Of a stretch of DNA of 64,000 nt, positions 56,701 through 64,000 are shown in pieces. Under the pieces are notes generated by a model, which searched no databases, was not told where the DNA came from, and was given only the letters and a program-made list of their open reading frames with translations. The stretch is from Nocardia shimofusensis NBRC 100134 (GTDB taxonomy: Bacteria > Actinomycetota > Actinomycetes > Mycobacteriales > Mycobacteriaceae). The DNA lies in assembly GCF_001613125.1 (NCBI RefSeq), contig NZ_BDBT01000006.1, positions 62,001-126,000 of the forward strand, read 5' to 3'. A program made the position numbers and the translations under genes. The stretch's first letter is position 1. Every line of letters starts with the position of its first letter.

Positions 56701-59700
56701 GAGACCCGGCCACGGACGGCGACCGAGCAGATGCTGGCGGAGATCTTCGCCGACGTGCTCGGTCTCGACGACGTCGGTGTGGCGGACGGATTCTTCGAGC
56801 TCGGCGGCAATTCGCTGAGCGCGGCCCGCGCGGTCGCCCGGATCACCGCCGAACTCGGCCTCGGACCGACCATCCGCGACCTGTTCGAATCTCCCACCGT
56901 GGCCGCCTTGGCCGAGCGCTTCGCCGACGGCGTGCCGGAGGAGGCGCCGCCGCGTCTGGCACCGGTCAGCCGCCCGGCGCACATCCCGCTCTCGCCCGCC
57001 CAGCAGCGGCTGTGGATCCTGAACCGGTTCGCCGAGCACGCGGCCGCCTACAACATGCCGCTGGGACTTCGTCTGGACGGACCGCTCGACCAGGCCGCGC
57101 TGCGTGCCGGTCTGATCGATGTCATCGACCGGCACGAGAGCCTGCGCACCACCTTCCCGGAGGGACCGGACGGTCCCTACCAGTTGATCCACCGGGCCGA
57201 GGACATCCCGCTCACCCTCGACCCGATCGACGCCTCCGGTGCCGACGTCACCGCGTTGGCCGCCGAATTCGCCGGGTACGGTTTCGATCTGCGCAACCAG
57301 GCGCCGGTGCGGGTGGCGTTGTGGTCGACCGGCCCCCGTCAGCACGTCTTCCTGATCGTGCTGCACCACATCAGCGGTGACGGCTGGTCGATCGCCCCTC
57401 TCGCCCGCGACCTGATGGCCGCGGTCACGGCGCGATCCCAGGGCAGTGCGCCGCAGTGGACGCCGCTTCCGGTGCAGTACGCCGACTTCACGCTCTGGCA
57501 GCACGCGCTGCTGGGCGCCGAGGGCGACGCGGGCAGCGGGCTGAATCGTCAGCTGGCGTACTGGCGGTCCGCGCTGGACGGCCTGCCCGACCAGCTCGAC
57601 CTGCCGCTGGACCGCCCGCGCCCGCTGCGCAGGCAGGCCGGGGCCGCCCGGGTCCGGTTCGCCATCGCTGCCGACATCCGCTCCGCCGCGTACGAACTCG
57701 CCGCCGGCCGCGGGGTCAGCCTGTTCATGGTCCTGCACGCCGCGCTGGCGACGCTGTTGTCGCGGTTGTGCGCGAGCACCGATATCGCCATCGGCACCCC
57801 GATCGCGGGCCGCTCGGATCCGGCGCTCGACGAGCTGGTCGGCATGTTCGTGAACACGCTGGTGCTGCGCACCGAGGTGGACCAGGCCGCCGGGTTCGAG
57901 CGGGTGCTCGAGGTCGTGCGCGACGTAGATCTCGACGCCTTCGCCAACGCCGACGTGCCGTTCGAGCGGCTCGTCGAGGCGGTCAACCCGGAACGCTCCA
58001 CCGGCAGGCATCCGCTGTTCCAGGTGATGCTGTCCTACGACCACACGCCCGAGCTGCGGATCGAGCTGCCCGGGGTCACCGCCGAAGTCCTCGAGGTGGC
58101 CGCCGACATCGCCAAGTTCGACCTGCATCTGGAGGTGCACGACGGACGGCCCGACGGTTCGCTGGACGCCGAATTCGTCTACGCCACCGACGTGTTCGAC
58201 CACGACACGGTCGAGGCGTTCGCGCGCCGGTTCGTCACCGTGCTGGAAACCGCCTCGGCCGCGCCCGCTGTGCCGGTCGGTGACATCGAACTGCTCGACG
58301 CACGCGAGTTCGCCAACCTCGCGCCACTGACCGCGGCCCCGGCGGACCCGCCGACCACCCTGGCGCGCTTGCTGTCCGAGACCGCCGAGCGGGTGCCCGA
58401 CGCCGTCGCCGTGCGCCACCTCGAGCCGCGGGCCGAAAATCCCGAATATCCCGAATATCCCGAGTATTCCGAATATCCCGAATATCGCAGCACCAGCTAC
58501 GCCGAGCTCGACGCACGCTCCAACCGCTTGGCCCGCGCGCTCATCGCGCACGGGGCGGCGCCGGAGACGGTCGTCGCGGTCGCCATGCCCCGCGGACTCG
58601 ACGCGATCACCGCCATCTGGGCCGTGGCCAAGACCGGTGCGGCCTATGTGCCCGTCGACCCCGGCTACCCGCCCGAACGCATCGCCCACATGCTCGCCGA
58701 TTCCGGCGCGCTGCTCGGCCTGACCCTGTCGGAATCCGTGACGGCTCTGCCCGCCTGGCCCACGGCCGCGCGTGGCAGGCACGCGCGGACCGCATCCGAC
58801 TGGCTGGTGCTCGGCTCGGCGGAGTTCACGGCCGAATGCGCCCGTCACTCCGCCCACCCGCTCACCGACGCCGATCGGCTGCTCCCGCTGCGGGTCGCGC
58901 ACCCGGCGTACCTCATCTACACCTCCGGGTCGACCGGCACGCCGAAGGCCGTGGTGGTCACGCACGCGGGACTGGCCTCGCTCGCGCACGAGCAGGTCCA
59001 CCTGTTCGGTATCGCCGTGGGGTCACGCACGCTGCATTTCTCCTCCCCGAGTTTCGACGCCTCGGTGCTCGAGCTGCTGCTCGCCTTCGCGGCGGGCGCG
59101 ACGATGGTCATCGCGCCCGCGGGCATCTACGGCGGCCGGGAACTGGCCGATCTGCTGCGCGCCGAGCGGGTGACGCACGCCTTCGTCACCCCGGCGGCGC
59201 TGGCCACGGTGCCCGCGGAGGATCTGCCCGATCTCTCGACGGTCGTCGTCGGCGGCGAGGCATGCTCGCAGGACCTGGTCACCACCTGGACCGCCCGCCA
59301 CCGCATGCACAACATGTACGGCCCGTCCGAGGCCACGGTGGCCGCGACCGCGTCGGATCCGATGGCCGCCGGGCAGCCGGTGCCGCTGGGCAGGCCGGTG
59401 CGCGGGATGCGGCTGTTCGTGCTCGACGCCCGGCTGCGGCCGGTCCCGCCGGGCACGCCGGGCGAGCTCTACCTGTCCGGCCCCGGCCTGGCCCGCTGCT
59501 ATCTGGGCCGCAACGGCCTGACCGCGCAACGCTTCCCGGCCAATCCGCTCGGCAGGCGCGGCGAACGCATGTACCGCACCGGCGATCTGGTGGTCACCGA
59601 CGCCGCGGGCGCGCTGCGCTTCCTCGGCCGCGCCGACGACCAGGTCAAAATCCGCGGTTTCCGCATCGAACTGCACGAGATCGACCACGCGCTGCGCGCC

Positions 59701-62700
59701 CATCTCGGCGTCGCCTTCGCGCTCACCGTGGTACACACCGACGAACACGGTCACCCGCGCCTGGCCGCCTATGTGACAGGCGAACCCGGCGGCGCACCCC
59801 TCGACGCCGCCGACGTCCGGGCCACCGTCCGCGACCGGCTGCCCGGCTACATGGTGCCCGCGGCGATCGTGGTGCTCGACCAGGTGCCGACGACGCCCTC
59901 GGGCAAGCTGGACCGCAAAGCGCTGCCCGCCCCGGAATTCACCGCGGCCGGACCGACCCGGGCCCCGCGCACCGATGCCGAACGCCGGGTGGCGGCGGTC
60001 TTCGAGCAGGTGCTCGGCCGTCCGGTGCCCGGCGCGGAGGACAGCTTCTTCGACCTCGGCGGCACCTCACTGCTGGCCACCCGGCTGACCGCCGCACTGC
60101 ACGCCGAGTTCGGCGCGGAACTGCCGGTGCGCGAGATCTTCGAAGCCCCCACCGTCGCGGACGTCGCCGCCCGGCTGGCCACCGCCCCGCGCACCCATCG
60201 GATTCCGCTGACCGCGGCCGATCCGCGCCCGGCCCGCCTGCCGCTGTCGCTGCCCCAGCAACGGCTGTGGTTCCTGAACCGGTACGCACCCGAATCCAGC
60301 GCCTACAACATCGCTTTCACCTTGCGGATCGACGGGCCGCTCGACCTCGGCGCCCTGCGCGCCGCGCTCACCGACATCATCGAACGGCACGAGGTGCTGC
60401 GCACGGTGTACCCGGAAGACGGCGCGGGAGCCCACCAGGTGGTGCTCGGTGCCGCCGACGCCCTGCCCGAGACCCGGTTCGCCGACGCCCATCCCGACAC
60501 CGCGGGCGAACGCCTGACCGCCTTCGCCCGCACCGGCTTCGACCTGGCCACCGACACCCCGCTGCGCATCATGCTGCTGCGCACCGGAGCCGACCGCTAC
60601 CTGCTCGGCATCGTGCTGCACCACATCGCCGCCGACGGCTGGTCGCTGGCGCCGCTGACCCGCGACCTGGTCACCGCCTACCAGGCTCGCCGCGACGGCA
60701 TCGCTCCGGCGTGGACGCCGCTTCCGGTGCAGTACGCCGACTTCGGGCTGTGGCAGCGCGCCTGCCTCGGTGACGCCTCCGATCCCACCAGCGCGGCGGG
60801 CGCCCAGCTGGCCTACTGGCGTGAAGAGCTCGCCGAATTGCCGGAAGAACTGCCGCTGCCGTACGACCGCCCACGACCGGAGGACGGCCACTATCGTTCC
60901 GGCACAGTGGAATTCACCGTGCCGGAGGATCTACGCGCCGCGTCGGCCGCCATGGCGCGGGAACAGGGGGTGAGCCTGTTCATGCTGATGCGGTCGGCGC
61001 TGGCCGTGCTGCTGCGCGCGGTCACCGGCGGGCGGGACATCGTGATCGGCACCCCCGTGGCCGGCCGCACCGACACCGCGCTGGACGAGCTGGTCGGCAT
61101 GTTCGTCAACACCCTGGTGCTGCGCTCACAGGTGAACCCGGACGCGTCCTTCGCCGAGCTGGTGCGCGCGGATCGCGACAACGAGCTGGCCGCCATCGCC
61201 AACGCCGACGTGCCGTTCGAGCGGGTTGTGGAGGAGATCGGCCGGGCCGCGGGCTCCGGCGCGCAGCGACCGGTCGTGCAGGTGGCCCTGACCGTCCAGG
61301 ACGGCCCCGCGCCCGCGCTGCGGCTGCCCGGCCTGGAACTACGGGCCGAGGAACTCGACATCGCGGCCGTCAAATTCGACCTCGAGCTGCGGGTCACCGC
61401 CGGCGCGGGCACCGATCCCGCCTTCGCCTTCGTCTACGCCACCGAACTCTTCGACGCCGAGACCGTCCACACCCTGGCCGGCCGTTTCCAACGCGTACTG
61501 GCCGCCGTCTGCGCAGACCCGCAGGTACTGATCCGCGACATCGACGTCCGAACCGACATCGAGCGCCTCCACTTCAGCCCGGCGTGGGGGGCACGCACCG
61601 CCGGGATCGCGGACGCTCCGCTGCTCGGCGCCGAGTTCGTCGATACCGAGTTCACCGGTGCCGAGTTCACCCCTGCCGAGGTCACCCCTGCCGAGTTCAC
61701 CGATGCCGAGTTCACCGATGCCGACTCCGGTGACCTCGCGGCCGGTGCCGATGCCGGTGCGGTCGCGCTCCGGGACGTGGGTGTGCCGGCGGCGCCGGGC
61801 GGCGCGACGACGCGCGAGGTGTGCACACTGGCGGCGTATTTCGCCGACGCGGTGCGCCGCGGTGGGACCCGCGTCGCGCTCGTCTCGGTCGTGGACGGGA
61901 TCGAGCTGACCTACGCCGAGGTGGATCGGCGCGCCAACCGCCTGGCTCGCGCGCTGATCGCCCGCGGACTCGGCCCGGGGGACCGGGTCGCGCTCGGGCT
62001 GACCCGCTCGATCGATTCCGTGCTCACCATGCTGGCCGTCGCCAAATCCGGCGCGGCGTTCGTGCCGGTGGACCCGAACTACCCCGCCGATCGGGTGCGC
62101 TACATGCTCACCGACTCCGGCAGCACGTTCGGCCTCACCACCACCGCTCACGCCCGCGAATTGCGGGACTGCGCCCCGACCGGCTGGCTGCTGCTCGACG
62201 ACCCGCGCTCGCGCGCCGAGCTGGACGGGTACCCCAGCCACCCGATCGCCGGGGACGAGCAGACCCGGCCGACTCTCGGCGCGGACCTCGCCTACCTCGT
62301 CTACACCTCCGGTTCCACCGGCACCCCCAAGGGCGTCGCGGTCACCCAGGCCGGGCTGGCGGACTTCGCCGACGAACTGCGCGACCGGATGGGCAGCGAC
62401 GGCACCTCGCGCATCCTGCATTTCGCCACTCCGAGCTTCGACGCCTCCGTGCTCGACCTGCTGATGGCGCTTGGCCCGGCCGCCACCATGGTCATCTGCC
62501 CGCCGCAGATCTACGGCGGCGACGAACTGGCCGAACTGCTCGAGCGCGAGCGCGTCACCCACGCCTTCATCACCACCGCCGCCATGGCGACCATCGACCG
62601 CGACCGGTGGGCTCTGCCGGATCTGCGCGATCTGATGGTCGGCGGCGAGGCGCTCGGTCCCGAATTGGTGGCGCGCTGGGCGCACGGACGGCGGATGCTC

Positions 62701-64000
62701 AACGCCTACGGCCCCACCGAGACGACCATCGTGGCAACCATTTCCGCGCCGCTGGTGGCGGGGGAGCAGATCACCATCGGCACGCTGGTGCGCGGCGCGC
62801 ACGCCGTCGTGCTGGACGAACGGTTGCGACCGGTGCCGGTCGGCGTCGCGGGCGAGCTCTATCTCGGCGGTCCCGGCGTGGCGGCAGGCTATCTGGACCG
62901 CTTCGGGCTCACCGCCTCCCGATTCGTCGCCGACCCGTACGGCGCGCCCGGCACCCGCATGTACCGCACCGGCGACGTGGTTCGCTGGACGGCCGAGCAG
63001 TCGCTGGTCTATCTGGGCCGAAGCGACTTCCAGGTGAAGATGCGCGGGTTCCGCATCGAGCTCGGCGAGATCGACGCCACGCTCACCACCCATCCCCGGA
63101 TCCGATTCGCGCACACCGAGGTGCGCCGGATCAACGGGGCCGACCGGCTGGTGTCGTTCGTGCACCCGGTGGGCGGCGACACCGACCTGGATGTGGCGCA
63201 GGTCCGCGCCCACGTCGCCGAACACCTGCCCGGGCACATGGTGCCCGCGAGCATCACGGTGCTCGACGAGATCCCGCTCACCCCGGTGGGCAAATTGGAC
63301 CGCGCCGCCCTGCCGGAACCGGTCCTGCTCGCCGCGAGCGCGGGCCGCGAACCCGAGACCGGCACCGAACGCCTGGTCGCCGCGGTAATGGGCGACCTGC
63401 TCGGCACCGAAGGTATCCGCGCCGACGACAACTTCTTCGAGATCGGCGGCACCTCGCTGCTGGCCACCCAGCTGGTCGCGAGGCTGGCCGCGGCCACCGG
63501 CGTCCGGCTGGAGGTGCGCGGCGTCTTCGCCGCACCGACCGTCGCCGGGCTGGCCACCGCTCTCGACGCCCGCATCGGTTCCGAACCGGGACAGGAACGG
63601 CCCGCACCCGGCAAACGCGAACGGCCCGAGCGTATCCCGCTCTCGGCCGCCCAGCGCAGGCTGTGGTTCCTGGACCGGTTCAACGCGGGCGCGCCCGGAG
63701 CCGAGGGCACCGCGGGCGCCTACAACGTCCCGGTCGTGTTGCGGCTGCACGGCAAGCTCGAACTGCCCGCGCTGGTCGCGGCACTGCACGAGGTGCAACG
63801 CCGCCACGAGTCGCTGCGCACGGTGTACCCGGAGATCGACGGCGGGCCTGTCCAGGTGGTGCTCGACCCCGCCGAGGCCGCCGTCACGCTCTACACCGCC
63901 ACGGTCACCGAGGACGAGGTGGCCGCCACCGTGCGGGGGTTCGCGGCGGGCGGCTTCGACCTGGCCGTGGCCCCGCCGTTGCGCGCGGCGCTGATCACCC
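53710..64000 (+). CDS. Multimodular non-ribosomal peptide synthetase (5' part; continues beyond window)
   Basis: The frame is open from ATG 53710 to the window end, 3430 codons. Domain order: C1 (about 28-460, HH159-160xxxD164G), A1 (about 475-985, [10 protein letters not shown] at 632), PCP1 (Ser1035 in LGGNS), C2 (about 1090-1530, HH from 1219), A2 (about 1550-2075, TSGSTGTPK at 1738), PCP2 (Ser2120 in LGGTS), C3 (about 2175-2615, HH from 2304), A3 (about 2705-3200, [10 protein letters not shown] at 2866), PCP3 (Ser3249), and C4 from about 3310, cut by the edge. No epimerase, methyltransferase, cyclase or thioesterase domain is seen. A1 specificity residues, aligned by eye to GrsA, read DVWHFSLVDK, the serine code of EntF. 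A2 (DALFVGMVAK) and A3 (DALFMGAIVK) are not assigned. The gene starts with a C domain, so the chain is acylated or comes from another protein. Confidence 0.93.
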   Translation, partial: MSSLATDRVDCNSSGLARQLSDRDLSDRLFDLSPAQTALWYAQRIRPDVPLTIAQYVEIHGDLDVGRLLYAVERCGAENQSAYLRVVEIDGTPRQVVDPSRRPGWGRVDLRDRPDPRAAAMRWMSEHAASPIDIENDPLVTNIILRIGDSQYLWYARAHHILIDGYAAMSGVARTAEIYTALENHTEPSVSRATSLAEIYAEECAYHRTSRHDRDRAYWSEHMQGAGEPISLSTVAAGPMPDPGRRLAQGLLADELAAALGSAADELGSTTSTLLVAALAGYVHSVTGDPDVVLSLPVAARTTVALRRSAGVLSNVVPLRFGFGAATTVGDIVRAAELEITGALRHQRYRHEDIRRDCGYSANTRGFFGPMVNIMLFNNELRFGSLAGELHVLSTGPVEDLSVNIYNGEGGTHLDFEANRLLYAEREVTAHHERFLDYLARFLTAARDATVRELQAITAGERDLVVRAWNDTEVAVPEATLVSLFTECAARCPEAIALDFEDTTLTYAEFDQRTNRLARLLIERGAGPETVVALCLPRGIDLVVGMYAIVKTGAVYLPLDPDHPAERRDGILDQAAPVCVLVAGGDDLEPPARTPVLRVDAAASTRYDPSPITDAERTAPLHPQHLAYVLFTSGSTGKPKGVGISHAAIVNRLRWMQHEYPLDETDAVLQKTPATFDVSVWEFFWPLQVGARLVVAAPDGHRDPSYLARVITEKRVTTAHFVPSMLSVFVTDTDVRDCRVLRRVFCSGEALPAATVTAFHAALGAGRDTGPYLHNLYGPTEAAVDVTAWPCPPGIATVPIGSPIWNTRTYVLDPHLRPVPPGVTGELYLAGVQLARGYLGRPVLTADRFVADPFVPGARMYRTGDLARWRQDTGPGAPGALDYLGRTDFQVKIRGQRLELGEIEAVLLDDSRIARAVCVARPGRSGDELVAYLVASQDAAVPVLDTDDILAGLRRALPGYMVPSVLVQLAELPLNANGKIDRKALPAPPERPVRSTAETRPRTATEQMLAEIFADVLGLDDVGVADGFFELGGNSLSAARAVARITAELGLGPTIRDLFESPTVAALAERFADGVPEEAPPRLAPVSRPAHIPLSPAQQRLWILNRFAEHAAAYNMPLGLRLDGPLDQAALRAGLIDVIDRHESLRTTFPEGPDGPYQLIHRAEDIPLTLDPIDASGADVTALAAEFAGYGFDLRNQAPVRVALWSTGPRQHVFLIVLHHISGDGWSIAPLARDLMAAVTARSQGSAPQWTPLPVQYADFTLWQHALLGAEGDAGSGLNRQLAYWRSALDGLPDQLDLPLDRPRPLRRQAGAARVRFAIAADIRSAAYELAAGRGVSLFMVLHAALATLLSRLCASTDIAIGTPIAGRSDPALDELVGMFVNTLVLRTEVDQAAGFERVLEVVRDVDLDAFANADVPFERLVEAVNPERSTGRHPLFQVMLSYDHTPELRIELPGVTAEVLEVAADIAKFDLHLEVHDGRPDGSLDAEFVYATDVFDHDTVEAFARRFVTVLETASAAPAVPVGDIELLDAREFANLAPLTAAPADPPTTLARLLSETAERVPDAVAVRHLEPRAENPEYPEYPEYSEYPEYRSTSYAELDARSNRLARALIAHGAAPETVVAVAMPRGLDAITAIWAVAKTGAAYVPVDPGYPPERIAHMLADSGALLGLTLSESVTALPAWPTAARGRHARTASDWLVLGSAEFTAECARHSAHPLTDADRLLPLRVAHPAYLIYTSGSTGTPKAVVVTHAGLASLAHEQVHLFGIAVGSRTLHFSSPSFDASVLELLLAFAAGATMVIAPAGIYGGRELADLLRAERVTHAFVTPAALATVPAEDLPDLSTVVVGGEACSQDLVTTWTARHRMHNMYGPSEATVAATASDPMAAGQPVPLGRPVRGMRLFVLDARLRPVPPGTPGELYLSGPGLARCYLGRNGLTAQRFPANPLGRRGERMYRTGDLVVTDAAGALRFLGRADDQVKIRGFRIELHEIDHALRAHLGVAFALTVVHTDEHGHPRLAAYVTGEPGGAPLDAADVRATVRDRLPGYMVPAAIVVLDQVPTTPSGKLDRKALPAPEFTAAGPTRAPRTDAERRVAAVFEQVLGRPVPGAEDSFFDLGGTSLLATRLTAALHAEFGAELPVREIFEAPTVADVAARLATAPRTHRIPLTAADPRPARLPLSLPQQRLWFLNRYAPESSAYNIAFTLRIDGPLDLGALRAALTDIIERHEVLRTVYPEDGAGAHQVVLGAADALPETRFADAHPDTAGERLTAFARTGFDLATDTPLRIMLLRTGADRYLLGIVLHHIAADGWSLAPLTRDLVTAYQARRDGIAPAWTPLPVQYADFGLWQRACLGDASDPTSAAGAQLAYWREELAELPEELPLPYDRPRPEDGHYRSGTVEFTVPEDLRAASAAMAREQGVSLFMLMRSALAVLLRAVTGGRDIVIGTPVAGRTDTALDELVGMFVNTLVLRSQVNPDASFAELVRADRDNELAAIANADVPFERVVEEIGRAAGSGAQRPVVQVALTVQDGPAPALRLPGLELRAEELDIAAVKFDLELRVTAGAGTDPAFAFVYATELFDAETVHTLAGRFQRVLAAVCADPQVLIRDIDVRTDIERLHFSPAWGARTAGIADAPLLGAEFVDTEFTGAEFTPAEVTPAEFTDAEFTDADSGDLAAGADAGAVALRDVGVPAAPGGATTREVCTLAAYFADAVRRGGTRVALVSVVDGIELTYAEVDRRANRLARALIARGLGPGDRVALGLTRSIDSVLTMLAVAKSGAAFVPVDPNYPADRVRYMLTDSGSTFGLTTTAHARELRDCAPTGWLLLDDPRSRAELDGYPSHPIAGDEQTRPTLGADLAYLVYTSGSTGTPKGVAVTQAGLADFADELRDRMGSDGTSRILHFATPSFDASVLDLLMALGPAATMVICPPQIYGGDELAELLERERVTHAFITTAAMATIDRDRWALPDLRDLMVGGEALGPELVARWAHGRRMLNAYGPTETTIVATISAPLVAGEQITIGTLVRGAHAVVLDERLRPVPVGVAGELYLGGPGVAAGYLDRFGLTASRFVADPYGAPGTRMYRTGDVVRWTAEQSLVYLGRSDFQVKMRGFRIELGEIDATLTTHPRIRFAHTEVRRINGADRLVSFVHPVGGDTDLDVAQVRAHVAEHLPGHMVPASITVLDEIPLTPVGKLDRAALPEPVLLAASAGREPETGTERLVAAVMGDLLGTEGIRADDNFFEIGGTSLLATQLVARLAAATGVRLEVRGVFAAPTVAGLATALDARIGSEPGQERPAPGKRERPERIPLSAAQRRLWFLDRFNAGAPGAEGTAGAYNVPVVLRLHGKLELPALVAALHEVQRRHESLRTVYPEIDGGPVQVVLDPAEAAVTLYTATVTEDEVAATVRGFAAGGFDLAVAPPLRAALIT
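58441..58485 (+). repeat. Five 9-bp repeats in the NRPS A2 domain
   Basis: CCCGAATAT repeats five times with small changes, encoding [15 protein letters not shown] just before the first conserved A-domain motif of module 2. It uses GAA and TAT codons that are otherwise rare in this gene. Confidence 0.9.
61630..61734 (+). repeat. Seven 15-bp repeats in the NRPS C3-A3 linker
   Basis: Seven in-frame 15-base units (typical GCCGAGTTCACCGAT) encode seven pentapeptides of the form A-E-F-T-x between the C3 and A3 domains of module 3. Phe or Val is kept at position 3 in six of them. Confidence 0.9.

Noticed and set aside
54739..59001. Open frame of 1420 codons on the minus strand
   Set aside because: It lies fully antisense to the NRPS, which has perfect domain motifs in one frame. 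Such long antisense frames are expected at this GC content. Its translation is Gly/Asp/Val/Arg-rich with no domain.

Overview
The window is a very GC-rich, densely packed actinobacterial chromosome segment. It is most likely from Nocardia or a close mycolic-acid relative (order Mycobacteriales). The left end keeps the Mycobacterium tuberculosis gene order around Rv2092c-Rv2089c (helY, DUF4333 membrane protein, 5'-3' exonuclease, Xaa-Pro peptidase) and Rv2074-Rv2072c (F420-dependent PPOX protein, SDR, cobL). F420-dependent proteins, frequent GTG starts and many apparently leaderless promoters agree with this. The organism name is an inference from synteny and style. No rRNA, tRNA, CRISPR array, insertion sequence or phage gene was recognised.

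Layout. 1-4.6 kb: end of helY, a DUF4333 protein with a strong terminator, exonuclease and peptidase. 4.7-12.4 kb: first half of an aerobic cobalamin locus (cobL, cobK, cobIJ, cobH) with a small secreted glycine-zipper protein where cobM would be expected, and a PadR regulator with a palindromic operator. 12.4-20.9 kb: a block separating cobH from cobG. It holds an alpha/beta hydrolase, an SDR beside a truncated MmyB-type regulator, and a divergent catabolic unit: GAF/Fis activator, NDMA-dependent alcohol dehydrogenase, aldehyde dehydrogenase, acyl-CoA synthetase. That unit would take an alcohol to an acyl-CoA. 20.9-26.0 kb: cobG and cobN, with a cobalamin riboswitch in front of cobN. 26.0-36.3 kb: small accessory genes, many arranged as regulator plus divergent target with visible palindromes (TetR/SDR, XRE/methionine aminopeptidase, PadR/VOC protein), plus a frameshifted pentapeptide-repeat gene. 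36.3-42.7 kb: tldE/tldD, a TauE/SafE permease and a two-component system split by an opposite-strand gene. 42.8-49.0 kb: a three-gene translationally coupled operon of GltD-like iron-sulfur flavoprotein, pyruvate:ferredoxin (flavodoxin) oxidoreductase and a dihydroorotate-dehydrogenase-like flavoprotein. 49.2-53.3 kb: fxsA, an amidohydrolase and apolipoprotein N-acyltransferase. 53.7 kb to the end: the first 3430 codons of a multimodular non-ribosomal peptide synthetase (C-A-PCP three times, then a fourth C domain) that runs off the window. Its first A domain reads as serine-specific.

Three patterns cut across the genes. (1) At least eleven start codons lie 6-8 bases after a TANNNT hexamer, the pattern of leaderless transcripts. 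(2) Short in-frame tandem repeats of 9 or 15 bases have expanded linker regions of unrelated proteins (CobL, a lipase fusion, the NRPS), and there is an intergenic array of 16 heptamers. (3) The cobalamin pathway is present but its genes carry several oddities: no cobM in the window, a CobL with two extra segments, and a cobK whose best start is CTG.
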